A stretch of DNA of 64,000 nt from contig NZ_JAEAGP010000001.1 in the NCBI RefSeq assembly GCF_015999305.1, forward strand, positions 2,046,001 to 2,110,000. The letters are read 5' to 3'. The notes beneath the pieces are model-generated. The model saw only the letters and a list, made by a program, of their open reading frames with translations, was not told the DNA's origin and did not search any database. The translations under genes and the position numbers were made by a program. This document shows, piece by piece, positions 35,448-43,995 of the stretch (within the stretch, counting starts at the first letter, position 1; each line of letters begins with the position of its first letter). This DNA comes from Erythrobacter sp. YJ-T3-07 (GTDB lineage Bacteria > Pseudomonadota > Alphaproteobacteria > Sphingomonadales > Sphingomonadaceae).

Positions 35448-36758
35448 TCAGTTCGCCGAGGGGTCAGCAGGCCGGTGCGCGCGCGCGATCACCTGCGCCA
35501 GCAGCACGATAATCGCCATGATGAAGCGCGGATAGTGCAGCATTCCTTCCAGCAGCGATTGCACCAGTAGCGCATAGGCCATGCCGAGCAGGGGCAGCAT
35601 CTCCGGGTGAGCAAGCGCGCTTGCGTGCGCGGCGCGGATCGCCCGGCCGATCAGCCAGAACGCCGGGACTGCGCCCACGATACCCCAGTTGAGCAGGAAC
35701 TGGACGATCACGTTGTGCGGCTGGGTGTGGGGGAAGCCCGGGTCGACCTCCCAATGGAAAGAGCCCGTGCCCCAGCCGAGCAGCGGCGAATCGGCCCACC
35801 GTTCGAGGCCCAGCTGCCACAGCAGCAGGCGGCCCGCATCGAAGCTTTCGGTGATCCGCCCGTGATCGAGATTCCACAGGCGGAAGCTGTCGTCCGGCGG
35901 GATCGCGCTCCACGCAAGACACAGGGCAATCCCGGTCAGGATCGCCGCATGGCCGATCGCACGCATCGACGGCATCCTGCGCAGCGAGAGCATGGCGATG
36001 GCGACCACCACCATCAGCGCGAGCACCCCTGCGCGGGTGCCCGACCAAACCAGCGCGGCGGCGGTGAGGCAGTAGAACAGATGGTCCCACCCGATCCGCC
36101 CATCGCGTTCGGCAAACAGGATGCGCAGCGCGAAGACCGAGGCAAGCGCGCCGTACCACGCGCCGAAATGGCGGACGCTGATGAAGCCCGGCAGCGCGGC
36201 GTGCCATTCGATCTTGCCATAAAGCTGCGTCTCGGGCGGCGGCGCGGTGAGCAGCCACCAGGCGGTGTACACCACCAGCACGGCGCCACCCGCAGCGATC
36301 AGCGGGACGATGCGATCGGGCCCTGGCATCGAGCGGCGGGTCGCCAGATGATAGACCGCCAGCGCGAAGATCAGGTGGATCACCACGATCAGGCTGTGGG
36401 TCAGCGAATAGGGGAAGTTGTTCGAAATCAGCAACGCAGAGGCGCAGATCGCGAACAGCAGCACGCCAGCCGCGATGCGGATATCGCGCGGCAGGTTGCG
36501 CCAGGCCGCCGCCAGATCGAAACCCTGACGCCCGGCCCACAGAACCACCGCGACTTCGCTGACCACGAAAGGCAGCTCGATCAGGCGGCTGAACTCCCAC
36601 GGCAGGGTCGGCATGTGGTGGATATAGGTGGGGTATGCGAGCGCCGAGACGATCGGCATCACGATCGCGATCAGCACGATCAGCACCAGCGCCGGTTCGC
36701 GCAGGATCGGATGGGCCCGGGCCCCGGTATATGCGCCGCCGCGCAACTGCATGTCCAT
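35448..36758 (-). CDS. O-antigen ligase family membrane protein
   Basis: 436 residues with about ten transmembrane helices and the Wzy_C-type large periplasmic loop: VWSGTRAGVLAL, LLGWGTGSFHWEV, PHTQPHNVIVQFLLNWGIVG. This pattern is shared by WaaL ligases, Wzy polymerases and some exopolysaccharide proteins, so the exact polymer is unknown. Being just upstream of glmS is suggestive of cell-envelope sugar work. Two Met codons lie at residues 1 and 3; the first is used. Divergent from cpaF. Confidence 0.85.
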   Translation of the reverse strand: MDMQLRGGAYTGARAHPILREPALVLIVLIAIVMPIVSALAYPTYIHHMPTLPWEFSRLIELPFVVSEVAVVLWAGRQGFDLAAAWRNLPRDIRIAAGVLLFAICASALLISNNFPYSLTHSLIVVIHLIFALAVYHLATRRSMPGPDRIVPLIAAGGAVLVVYTAWWLLTAPPPETQLYGKIEWHAALPGFISVRHFGAWYGALASVFALRILFAERDGRIGWDHLFYCLTAAALVWSGTRAGVLALMVVVAIAMLSLRRMPSMRAIGHAAILTGIALCLAWSAIPPDDSFRLWNLDHGRITESFDAGRLLLWQLGLERWADSPLLGWGTGSFHWEVDPGFPHTQPHNVIVQFLLNWGIVGAVPAFWLIGRAIRAAHASALAHPEMLPLLGMAYALLVQSLLEGMLHYPRFIMAIIVLLAQVIARAHRPADPSAN

Positions 36759-36782
36759 GCCCAGGGCTGTAACCCGGCTTGG

Positions 36783-36797
36783 TTAAGGACGCTTTAG
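36783..36797. promoter_or_regulatory. CtrA-like box 1 in the ligase/cpaF gap
   Basis: TTAA-GGACGCT-TTAG, 7 of 8 matches to TTAA-N7-TTAA, 25 bases before the minus-strand ligase start. Inference. Confidence 0.35.
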
Positions 36798-36859
36798 CAC
36801 CCGACCTCGCGCAATCCGCTGCACGCCCCGGCCTGTGGGCGGTTCGGGCAATCGGGCAT

Positions 36860-36874
36860 TTAGGAAATTGCTAA
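36860..36874. promoter_or_regulatory. CtrA-like box 2 in the ligase/cpaF gap
   Basis: TTAG-GAAATTG-CTAA, 6 of 8 matches to the CtrA box and itself an inverted repeat, 97 bases upstream of cpaF. Confidence 0.3.
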
Positions 36875-36970
36875 GCTTTCCATTCTATTCACCAATTTCG
36901 AGAACGCGGTGTTGGCCATGCGCGCCGCACCCGCAGCCATTATCCGCCCGGACGGGCATGGGGGAATGAA

Positions 36971-38521
36971 ATGAGCGCTTTCGGACGCAGGAACGGCCCC
37001 GGAGGCATGGGTTCCGGCAGCCGTCCCGCTTTCGGAAATGCCAAGCCGATGAGGGGTGGCAATCCGTCGCAGGATAGCGGCCCCGAAGGCGGTGAGCAGT
37101 TTCCGCCGGTCCCCAACGACAGCGATGCATCTTCCGGGCAGGACGCACCCGCAGTTCCCCCTCCCGCCCCGTCTCCCTCCGCCAACCGCCACGCCAGCGC
37201 GATGAGCCGCCTTGACGAGCGCTCCAACGCGGTCCACGTGCGCGAAGAGGTCACCGGGTTCGAGGCGAGCGTTCACAAGATCAAGGAGCAGGTGCTGCCG
37301 CGCCTGCTCGAGAGGATCGACCCCGAAGCCGCATCCACCCTCACCAAGGACGAGTTGGGCGAGGAATTTCGGCCGATCATCATGGAGGTGTTGGCCGAGC
37401 TCAAGATCACGCTCAACCGGCGCGAACAGTTCGCGCTGGAAAAGGTGCTGATCGACGAGCTGCTCGGCTTCGGTCCGCTCGAAGAACTGCTCAACGATCC
37501 CGATGTCAGCGACATCATGGTCAACGGGCCGGACCAGACCTACATCGAAAAGAAGGGCAAGCTGCAGATCGCGCCGATCCAGTTCCGCGACGAACAGCAC
37601 CTGTTCCAGATCGCGCAGCGGATCGTGAACCAGGTCGGCCGCCGCGTCGACCAGACCACGCCGCTCGCCGACGCCCGCCTCAAGGATGGCAGCCGCGTCA
37701 ACGTGATCGTCCCGCCGCTATCCTTGCGCGGCACGGCGATCTCGATTCGTAAATTCTCCGAAAAGCCGATCACCATCGACATGCTCCGCAACTGGGGCTC
37801 GATGGACGACAAGATGGCGACCGCGCTCAAGGTTGCGGGCGCGTGCCGGATGAACGTGGTGATCTCCGGCGGTACGGGTTCTGGTAAAACCACCATGCTC
37901 AACGCGCTGTCGAAGATGATCGACCCGGGCGAGCGTGTGCTGACGATCGAAGACGCCGCCGAACTCCGTCTGCAGCAGCCGCACTGGCTGCCGCTGGAAA
38001 CCCGTCCGCCCAACCTGGAAGGGCAAGGCGCGATCACCATCGGCGACCTTGTGAAGAACGCCCTGCGTATGCGCCCCGACCGGATCATCCTGGGCGAAAT
38101 TCGCGGCGCGGAGGCGTTCGATCTGCTCGCCGCGATGAACACCGGCCACGATGGTTCGATGTGCACGCTGCACGCCAACTCCCCGCGCGAGGCACTGGGG
38201 CGTATGGAAAACATGATCCTGATGGGCGACATCAAGATCCCCAAGGAAGCGATTTCGCGCCAGATCGCGGAGTCTGTCGACCTGATCGTTCAGGTCAAAC
38301 GCCTGCGCGACGGCAGCCGTCGCACGACCAACATCACCGAGGTGATCGGGATGGAGGGCGAGGTCATCGTCACCCAGGAACTGTTCAAGTTCGAATATCT
38401 GGAAGAAGGCGAAGACGGGAAGATCGTCGGCGAATTCCGCAGTTCGGGCCTGCGCCCCTACACGCTGGAAAAGGCCCGCCAGTTCGGCTTCGATCAGGCG
38501 TATTTGGAGGCATGTCTCTGA
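36971..38521 (+). CDS. cpaF: CpaF/TadA-type secretion ATPase
   Basis: 516-residue hexameric ATPase that powers Tad/Flp pilus assembly. Residues 1-80 are disordered and Gly/Pro/Ser-rich. The catalytic half shows Walker A GGTGSGKTTMLN, the Asp box TIEDAAELRLQQPHW, and Walker B/His box DRIILGEIRGAEAFDLL...DGSMCTLHANS. ATG at 36971 has GGGGGA upstream. No other cpa/tad gene is in the window, so this is an isolated copy. CtrA-like boxes lie in the 212-bp upstream gap. Confidence 0.95.
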   Translation: MSAFGRRNGPGGMGSGSRPAFGNAKPMRGGNPSQDSGPEGGEQFPPVPNDSDASSGQDAPAVPPPAPSPSANRHASAMSRLDERSNAVHVREEVTGFEASVHKIKEQVLPRLLERIDPEAASTLTKDELGEEFRPIIMEVLAELKITLNRREQFALEKVLIDELLGFGPLEELLNDPDVSDIMVNGPDQTYIEKKGKLQIAPIQFRDEQHLFQIAQRIVNQVGRRVDQTTPLADARLKDGSRVNVIVPPLSLRGTAISIRKFSEKPITIDMLRNWGSMDDKMATALKVAGACRMNVVISGGTGSGKTTMLNALSKMIDPGERVLTIEDAAELRLQQPHWLPLETRPPNLEGQGAITIGDLVKNALRMRPDRIILGEIRGAEAFDLLAAMNTGHDGSMCTLHANSPREALGRMENMILMGDIKIPKEAISRQIAESVDLIVQVKRLRDGSRRTTNITEVIGMEGEVIVTQELFKFEYLEEGEDGKIVGEFRSSGLRPYTLEKARQFGFDQAYLEACL

Positions 38522-38540
38522 CATGCCTGACGCACACGCA
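38518..38540 (+). repeat. Degenerate copy of the TGACACAC repeat
   Basis: CTGACATGCCTGACGCACA matches 16 of 19 bases of the repeat at 23107/57295. It includes the cpaF stop codon and is followed by a small hairpin (38531-38550). Might be coincidence. Confidence 0.35.
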
Positions 38541-38685
38541 TTCGCGTGCGCGATATCCTCGCAAAAGCTCGGGCGGCCGGTCGGCCTTGCCCTCGCCTGC
38601 GGCTCGCGACTGCGGGATTTCTCGTAATTACCGCCCTTTCAAGGAAGGGGATCGGGGGGTGGGATCGCGGCGTTCGCGGCGTTAG

Positions 38686-38916
38686 CTACCCTTGCAGCAG
38701 CGGCGGAATCGCGGTTGCCAGCAGGCCGCCGCCGATCACCGCTGCGGCGAGGAAGATGGTGGTCCACGGCACCCAGCCGACCCGATCGATCCGCGCGCGT
38801 TTCGTGCGCACTCTTTCGCCGACCAGCGCCACCAGCGCGAGCGCGATGAAACCCGCGCCAAGCAGAGCGACCCGCCCTGCGTCGCTGATGAACAGAAGAT
38901 CGTGCCACCACGTCAT
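38686..38916 (-). CDS. Small two-helix membrane protein
   Basis: 76 residues starting MTWWHDLLF; hydrophobic helices at about 16-35 and 50-72, separated by a basic cytoplasmic-type loop GERVRTKRARIDR. No family recognised. Coding is supported by the strong amphipathic pattern and isolated position, but evidence is modest. It lies on the opposite strand between cpaF and the EamA transporter. An upstream in-frame ATG at 38988 would add 24 residues. Confidence 0.55.
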   Translation of the reverse strand: MTWWHDLLFISDAGRVALLGAGFIALALVALVGERVRTKRARIDRVGWVPWTTIFLAAAVIGGGLLATAIPPLLQG

Positions 38917-39000
38917 CGCGCGCAGGTGGGGCCTGACCGCGCCGAGCGCAATGATCCAATCATCGCTTGAACCGGCACCAGCAATCACTACCAGCAGCGC

Positions 39001-39945
39001 ATGGATGCATCGGTCGCCCAGTCCCGCCCACTGACCGCGATCGGGCTACGCCTGCTCGCCGCGTTCTCGCTCACCACGCTGTCGATGCTGGTCAAGCTGG
39101 TCGGCGAGGATGGCGTCCACCTGCTCGAAATCATCTTCTGGCGTCAGGCGGTCACGCTGCTGGCGATGATCGCCTTTGCCGCTGCCACAGTCGGCTTCGC
39201 GACGCTCAAACCGGTTCGCTTCAAAAGCCACGCGATCCGTAGCGCTTACGGCATCGTCGGCATGGCGCTGGTCTATGGCGCGGTCATCATGCTGCCGCTG
39301 GCGGAGGCGACCACGATCAACTTCACCGCGCCGATCTGGGCGGTGATCCTCTCCATGCTGCTGATGAAGGAGCGGATCGGCCGCTATCGCTGGAGTGCGA
39401 TCGCGATCGGTTTTGCCGGCATCCTGATCGTCGCACAGCCCGGCGGCAATCCGGTCGACCCGCTGGGGATCGCGGTCGGGCTTGGCGGCGCGTTCATGGT
39501 CGCGCTGACATCGATCCAGATCCAGGATCTGAACAAGACCGAAAGCCCGACCAGCATCGTCTTCTGGTTCTGCCTTCTGACCGTGCCGTTGCTGGCGCTT
39601 GCCCTGCCCTTCGTCGCCAAGGCGCATTCGAGCGAGACCTGGCTGCTGCTGGGTGGCGTCGGGCTTAGCGGGGCGGCGGCGCAGCTGCTGCTGACCACAT
39701 CGCTGCGCTTCGGTTCGGCGGCGACGGTGATCGTGATGGATTACACCGCGCTGCTGTGGGCCACGCTGTACGGCTGGCAGGTGTTCGACGAGCTGCCGGT
39801 GCCCAATACCTGGATCGGTGCGCCGCTGATCATCCTTGCCGGAACCATCATTCTGGTGCGCGAGGGCCATCTTGCCCGCAAGGCGCGGCGCGCCCGGCTG
39901 GAGGTGCCTGCGCCCGAGGAACCGCTCGCCCAGCAACAGCGTTGA
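39001..39945 (+). CDS. EamA/DMT family transporter
   Basis: 314 residues with ten transmembrane helices in two EamA repeats (first GLRLLAAFSLTTLSMLVKLV...FWRQ, second GGAFMVALTSIQIQDLNK). Members export or import small metabolites; substrate cannot be read from sequence. The extreme 3' end of this gene holds a stress-type promoter for the downstream lipoprotein. Confidence 0.9.
   Translation: MDASVAQSRPLTAIGLRLLAAFSLTTLSMLVKLVGEDGVHLLEIIFWRQAVTLLAMIAFAAATVGFATLKPVRFKSHAIRSAYGIVGMALVYGAVIMLPLAEATTINFTAPIWAVILSMLLMKERIGRYRWSAIAIGFAGILIVAQPGGNPVDPLGIAVGLGGAFMVALTSIQIQDLNKTESPTSIVFWFCLLTVPLLALALPFVAKAHSSETWLLLGGVGLSGAAAQLLLTTSLRFGSAATVIVMDYTALLWATLYGWQVFDELPVPNTWIGAPLIILAGTIILVREGHLARKARRARLEVPAPEEPLAQQQR
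39918..39943 (+). promoter_or_regulatory. EcfG-type general stress promoter
   Basis: GGAAC (39918-39922), 17-base spacer, CGTT (39940-39943). Lies within the last codons of the transporter gene and 50 bases before the entericidin ATG. Confidence 0.65.
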
Positions 39946-39993
39946 GATCGGCACAGGCGCATGGAGCGCCTTTTTCTGGAAAGGACTTCACCC

Positions 39994-40125
39994 ATGATCC
40001 GCAAGCTTGCCCTCGCCGCCGGTATCGCCGCCCTCGGCCTCACCGCGACCGCCTGCAACACCGTGAAGGGTGCCGGCCGGGATATCGAATCCGTCGGCAA
40101 GGCCGGCGAAGACGCGATCAACTGA
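39994..40125 (+). CDS. Entericidin A/B-like small lipoprotein
   Basis: 43-residue lipoprotein: MIRKLALAAGIAALG, lipobox TATAC, then NTVKGAGRDIESVGKAG, the entericidin (EcnA/B) consensus. Entericidins are small membrane-active lipoproteins linked with stress and stationary phase. AAGGA lies eight bases before the ATG. An EcfG-type promoter at 39918 and a terminator at 40135 make it an autonomous stress unit. Easily missed because of its size. Confidence 0.92.
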   Translation: MIRKLALAAGIAALGLTATACNTVKGAGRDIESVGKAGEDAIN

Positions 40126-40134
40126 TCGGCTTTA

Positions 40135-40160
40135 GGGGCGGGCCAAGGTCCGCCCCGTTT
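40135..40160 (+). terminator. Terminator of the entericidin gene
   Basis: GGGGCGGGC, loop CAAG, GTCCGCCCC with one G-U pair, followed by GTTT. Ten bases after the stop. Confidence 0.7.
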
Positions 40161-40171
40161 CCCCTGCGGGC

Positions 40172-40777
40172 TCAGGGCTTGCAGTAAACCACGATAAAAT
40201 TGTTCGCGGGCATCGCCACGCGCAACGTGCGCCTGAACCCGTGGCGCTTCGCCAGTGCATCGACATCGGCCAGATCGCGCAGGCCCCAGCGGGAATCGCG
40301 CGCCTTCAGGCTTTGATCGAAGGCGAGATTGGACGGCGCGGTTTCGACCCCGCGCTCCACATAAGGGCCGTAAAGAATCAGCGGGCCGTCCATCATCGGC
40401 GGCAGCAGCCGCGCGGCGCCCGCAAACAGCCCCTCGGTCGCCTGCCACGGGCTGATATGGACCATGTTGATGCACACAATCGCGTCGGCAGCATCCAGCG
40501 GCCATTCGCTCTCCGCCGCATCGAGAGCGAGCGGTGGCATCACATTCGCGATCGCGGCCTGCGCGACATGTTCGGCGATCGATGCACGCGCCTCGGCATC
40601 GGGATCGCTCGGATACCAGTCGAGATGCGCAAAACGCTTCGCAAAATGGACGACATGCTCGCCCGTGCCGCTCGCGATTTCGAGCACGATGCCCCGTTCG
40701 GGCAGAACTTCGGCCAGCACGTGCGCGATAGGTTCGCGGTTGCGCTGTGCGGCGGGGCTTTCGCGTTTCGCGCTCAC
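40172..40777 (-). CDS. DUF938 SAM-dependent methyltransferase
   Basis: 201 residues, Rossmann-type class I methyltransferase fold: SAM loop VLEIASGTGEHVVHFAK, YPSDPDAEA acidic motif, and IVCINMVHISPW. Belongs to the DUF938 family; substrate unknown. I use the GTG at 40777 because GTGA overlaps the stop of the preceding gene, implying coupling. Last gene of a five-gene minus-strand run that begins at dgt. Confidence 0.87.
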   Translation of the reverse strand: MSAKRESPAAQRNREPIAHVLAEVLPERGIVLEIASGTGEHVVHFAKRFAHLDWYPSDPDAEARASIAEHVAQAAIANVMPPLALDAAESEWPLDAADAIVCINMVHISPWQATEGLFAGAARLLPPMMDGPLILYGPYVERGVETAPSNLAFDQSLKARDSRWGLRDLADVDALAKRHGFRRTLRVAMPANNFIVVYCKP

Positions 40778-41244
40778 AGCCAGCGCCGCACGCGTTTGGA
40801 ATAATTCTCGTAATCCCGCCCGAAGGTCGCCCGCAGATGCGGTTCCTCGCGCGCGATCACGAAGCGATCGACCAGCGCAATGGCGAGCGGAACCGACAGC
40901 ACGCCGCCGATGCTCTGGCAGAACAGCGCGATACCCAGCTGGACCATCACCATGCCCAGATACATCGGATTGCGGCTGAAACGGTAGAGGCCCGAGGTGA
41001 CCAGCAGGGTATCCCTCTTCCACGGTTCGGGATCATTGCCCGCCCTGAAGAAGCCGATCAGTCCCGAGCCGAGGATCGCCGCACCCAGCGCGCCGATCAC
41101 CACGCCGACCGGGCGCAGCACCGCATTATCGAGCGCGGCGAGACCCAGCACCCGGTCGAGCGCCAGCCCGGCGAGCAGGCATCCCAGCACCACCAGCGGC
41201 GGCGGGAAACGGACCTGCGCGCTATCCTGATCGACCAGCGCCAT
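40774..41244 (-). CDS. Isoprenylcysteine/phospholipid methyltransferase-like membrane protein
   Basis: 156 residues, four to five membrane helices, and the ICMT/PEMT catalytic block at the C-terminus: GLYRFSRNPMYLG and REEPHLRATFGRDYENY. These integral enzymes methylate isoprenoid, phospholipid or small lipophilic substrates with SAM. ATG at 41244 abuts the stop of the ABA4-like gene, and its stop overlaps the DUF938 GTG. In a carotenoid-making bacterium a terpenoid substrate is possible (inference). Confidence 0.87.
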   Translation of the reverse strand: MALVDQDSAQVRFPPPLVVLGCLLAGLALDRVLGLAALDNAVLRPVGVVIGALGAAILGSGLIGFFRAGNDPEPWKRDTLLVTSGLYRFSRNPMYLGMVMVQLGIALFCQSIGGVLSVPLAIALVDRFVIAREEPHLRATFGRDYENYSKRVRRWL

Positions 41245-41702
41245 CAGCGCGTGGCCTTCTCGCCGCCGATGAACTGGCGCGTCACCAGCCAGGCGAATAC
41301 GCCCGCCGGTCCGGCCATGAAAGCGCCAAGCAGGTAGGGCACCTGCAGCAACCGCCCCGCCCCCAGCCTGTCCGCGTCGCGTGCGATCCACAGCCCGGCG
41401 AGCAGGTCCAGCGCGAGGTAATGCGTCCAACCGACCACGATCGCACCCTGAGAGCGGAACATCGCCATCAGCCCTTCGACCGAATAGTCGAACCCCGGGT
41501 CTGGCGCGGCTCCGGCGGCGGGCATCGGATCGACCAGATTGCCCACCAGCGCGACCAGCATCACCAGATAGGTCGCGCACAGCAGGCCGATCGCGCCGTA
41601 CAGGATGGTGTAGATCACGCTCTCGCGCCGGGGCAGCAGGATCAGCAGCGCCCAGCCGATCAGCGCGATCGCGTTGGTGATATCGAACAGGGCCTGCCAC
41701 AT
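41244..41702 (-). CDS. ABA4-like membrane protein
   Basis: 152 residues, four transmembrane helices. The pattern MWQALFDITNAIALIGWALL, then SQGAIVVGWTHYLALDLLAGLWI fits the ABA4-like (DUF4281) family, related to the plant protein needed for neoxanthin formation. Bacterial function is not known to me. Coupled directly to the ICMT-like gene and five bases downstream of the Rossmann-protein gene. Confidence 0.85.
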   Translation of the reverse strand: MWQALFDITNAIALIGWALLILLPRRESVIYTILYGAIGLLCATYLVMLVALVGNLVDPMPAAGAAPDPGFDYSVEGLMAMFRSQGAIVVGWTHYLALDLLAGLWIARDADRLGAGRLLQVPYLLGAFMAGPAGVFAWLVTRQFIGGEKATR

Positions 41703-41707
41703 CGCGT

Positions 41708-42442
41708 CTATTCCTGCTCCGCGCGCGGGTGGCCCGCGTCGCCGGTATCCTGGGCCGTGGCGTCTGTGGCCGAACCCGTCACCTGTCGGCCCGTCGGAGC
41801 GCGCGAGAGCATCGCCGCAGCGCGCTCTATCCCGTCCTCCTCGTGGGTGAACTTGCCCGGGGTGCGCCGCAGGCTCAACGTCATGATCGCTTCCGCCACG
41901 GTCTGCACATCGGTCCCGCGACCACGCAGAGCGCCCATCCGGGCCAGCCTGCTTCCATCGGGCGCGCTCTTTTCGACCAGCGGGCCGGGGCGGATGATGT
42001 CGAGCCGCTTGAACCCGAGCCGCGCCAGCTCGGCCTCTGCCTTGCCCTTGGCGCTCAGATGCCGGTCGCGCGACCAGCGGTCCGCCCCTTCGGCGCTGAT
42101 CGCGATCAGCCGCTCGACCCCTGCAAACCGTGCGGTCTTGGCGATTTCGACCACCGCTTCCTCGTCCTCGATCGCGCGCAGCGGACTGTCGTCGCGCCCG
42201 GCGAGGTTGAGCGCGGGGCCCAGGCCGACGATGAACACCTTGGGGCGCATCGCCTTCATCACCCGCGACCAACGGTCCGCATCGGCAATGAACACTTCCA
42301 TCCGGCTGCCCCGGGGCATCTCGATCTCGCCCAGAGTCAGCGCGACGAGGCGGATCTGCGGCTGATGCAACGCCTGATGGATCAGGCGCAGCCCCACGAC
42401 CTCGCTCACTCCCCCCATAGCGACGCGAAATCGGCTGCTCAT
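41708..42442 (-). CDS. NAD(P)-binding Rossmann protein
   Basis: 244 residues. An atypical SDR/HTATIP2-like fold: MGGVSEVVGLRLIHQAL as dinucleotide loop, VFIVGLGPALNLAGRDD, VERLIAISAEGADRW and LDIIRPGPLVEKSAPDG. No YxxxK catalytic pair is evident, so it may bind rather than convert a substrate. Ten-base gap to dgt upstream and five-base gap to the ABA4-like gene downstream. Confidence 0.75.
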   Translation of the reverse strand: MSSRFRVAMGGVSEVVGLRLIHQALHQPQIRLVALTLGEIEMPRGSRMEVFIADADRWSRVMKAMRPKVFIVGLGPALNLAGRDDSPLRAIEDEEAVVEIAKTARFAGVERLIAISAEGADRWSRDRHLSAKGKAEAELARLGFKRLDIIRPGPLVEKSAPDGSRLARMGALRGRGTDVQTVAEAIMTLSLRRTPGKFTHEEDGIERAAAMLSRAPTGRQVTGSATDATAQDTGDAGHPRAEQE

Positions 42443-42451
42443 GTGCCCCCT

Positions 42452-43612
42452 TTACACATTGCTCAGATCGTCCGGCGCGTTTCCGGTGATCTCCCGAATG
42501 CGTTCTAGCGCGAATCGATCGGACATGCCCGCGATATAATCCGCGATATGCCTGCTGCGGTGCGGTTCTTGCGCAGGCAAGCCGTCCGCCCACTCCGATC
42601 CCATCCTCGGCGGATCTTCGCAATAGGCGTGCCAGAGCTGTTCTATAACGGCATGGGCCTTGTCCGCCGTCGCGGTCTGTTCGGGATGGTAATAGAGCTT
42701 GGCATACATGAACGCCTTGAGCCTGCGTTCCGCCGCGTGGAGCGCGGGCGAGAACCCTGCCAGCGCCCTCCCCGCCTGCGCGATCTGCGCGGGATCGTCC
42801 AACCCTTCGGTCGAGGCGCGGGTATGGGCGAGCACATCGTTGACCATCCACCCGATCTGCCCGCGCACCAGCTCGCGCAATTGCCGGTCGCGCGGGGCAT
42901 GGGGGAAGCGGCGTTCGACCTCGCGCCACTGATCGGCAATGAAGTCGAGCGTCAGCAGATCGTCGAGTTCGAGGAAGCCAGCGCGCAGCCCGTCGTCAAT
43001 ATCGTGATTGTCATAGGCAATATCGTCCGCGACCGCGGCGACCTGCGCTTCAAGGCTGGGCCACTGATGCAGATCGAGCGGAAAGGCATCGTCCAGCGCG
43101 GCGAGCGCCCAGTGCGGGTTCTCGACCGGGCCGTTATGCTTGGCCAGCCCTTCGAGCACTTCCCAGCTCAGGTTCAGCCCCTCATGCGTGCAATAGGGGC
43201 TTTCGAGCCGCATCAGCGTGCGCAGCGTCTGCGCATTGTGGTCGAACCCGCCCGCATCCGACAGTGCGGCGTCCAGCGCATCCTCGCCCGCATGGCCGAA
43301 GGGCGGGTGGCCGATGTCGTGCGCAAGGCACAGCGCCTCGGTCAGATCCTCGTCCAGCCCCAGCGATCGGGCGATGACGCGGCCGATCTGCGCGACTTCG
43401 AGGCTGTGGGTCAGGCGGGTGCGGTAATGATCGCCCTCGGGCGCGACGAAGACCTGCGTCTTGCTGCGCAGCCGGCGGAACGCGATCGAGTGGATGATCC
43501 GGTCGCGGTCGCGCTGGAACGCGCTGCGCGGGCCCCGGCTTTCATCGGTAGTGCCCGGAAATTCGCGCCCGCGCGAACGCGCGGGATCGGCAGCAAGGTG
43601 GGAGCGATCCAT
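42452..43612 (-). CDS. dgt: Deoxyguanosinetriphosphate triphosphohydrolase-like protein
   Basis: 386-residue HD-domain dNTPase (splits dNTP to nucleoside and triphosphate). Metal-binding motifs: RTRLTHSLEVAQIGR and LAHDIGHPPFGHAGEDAL (H...HD), plus VADDIAYDNHDIDDGL. ATG at 43612 chosen because residues RGREFPGTTDESRGPRSAFQRD follow as in homologues; longer reading frame upstream lacks similarity. Probably the promoter-proximal gene of the run down to DUF938. Confidence 0.93.
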   Translation of the reverse strand: MDRSHLAADPARSRGREFPGTTDESRGPRSAFQRDRDRIIHSIAFRRLRSKTQVFVAPEGDHYRTRLTHSLEVAQIGRVIARSLGLDEDLTEALCLAHDIGHPPFGHAGEDALDAALSDAGGFDHNAQTLRTLMRLESPYCTHEGLNLSWEVLEGLAKHNGPVENPHWALAALDDAFPLDLHQWPSLEAQVAAVADDIAYDNHDIDDGLRAGFLELDDLLTLDFIADQWREVERRFPHAPRDRQLRELVRGQIGWMVNDVLAHTRASTEGLDDPAQIAQAGRALAGFSPALHAAERRLKAFMYAKLYYHPEQTATADKAHAVIEQLWHAYCEDPPRMGSEWADGLPAQEPHRSRHIADYIAGMSDRFALERIREITGNAPDDLSNV

Positions 43613-43664
43613 GCTGCGCGCATCTATCGGTCCCGACGCTGGCGGACAAGCGCGGTTCAAGCCA

Positions 43665-43994
43665 TCAGGCCGATGTACCGCGCCTCTCGCCAGCGTCTTC
43701 GTCATCGTCCACCGGATGCGCCTTGATCAGCAGAAATTCGATAAGCACGCCGGATACGGCGATCGCCAAGAAAAATCCCCACCAATGCCAGCCGGATAGC
43801 GGGCGCATGAGGGCCCCCATAGCGAGCATTCCCGCGATCGCCGTTGCGACGCGGATCCTCTTGACGATAAAATATCGCCCGCACCTTTCGCACCGTGTCT
43901 TACGTCCGCGACCGCCATAGATGAAGGACAGGGGCAACCTGTGCGAACAATGCGGGCACGCGCATCTCTTTGCGGCTCGGGTCGACCCAGCCAC
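43665..43994 (-). CDS. Zinc-ribbon membrane protein
   Basis: 109 residues: CPHC near residue 14 and CERC near 33 form a likely zinc ribbon, then a basic segment and two hydrophobic helices (ATAIAGMLAMGALM and WGFFLAIAVSGVLIEFLLI) and an acidic tail. GTG at 43994 is separated by one base from the racemase stop (TAGCGTG) with GGGGA just upstream, which supports both the start and coupling. Function unknown. Confidence 0.65.
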   Translation of the reverse strand: MAGSTRAAKRCACPHCSHRLPLSFIYGGRGRKTRCERCGRYFIVKRIRVATAIAGMLAMGALMRPLSGWHWWGFFLAIAVSGVLIEFLLIKAHPVDDDEDAGERRGTSA

Positions 43995-43995
43995 G

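Noticed and set aside
38546..38690. Small plus-strand ORF after cpaF
   Set aside because: Its frame runs into the antisense of the small membrane gene and has no ribosome-binding site or conserved features.
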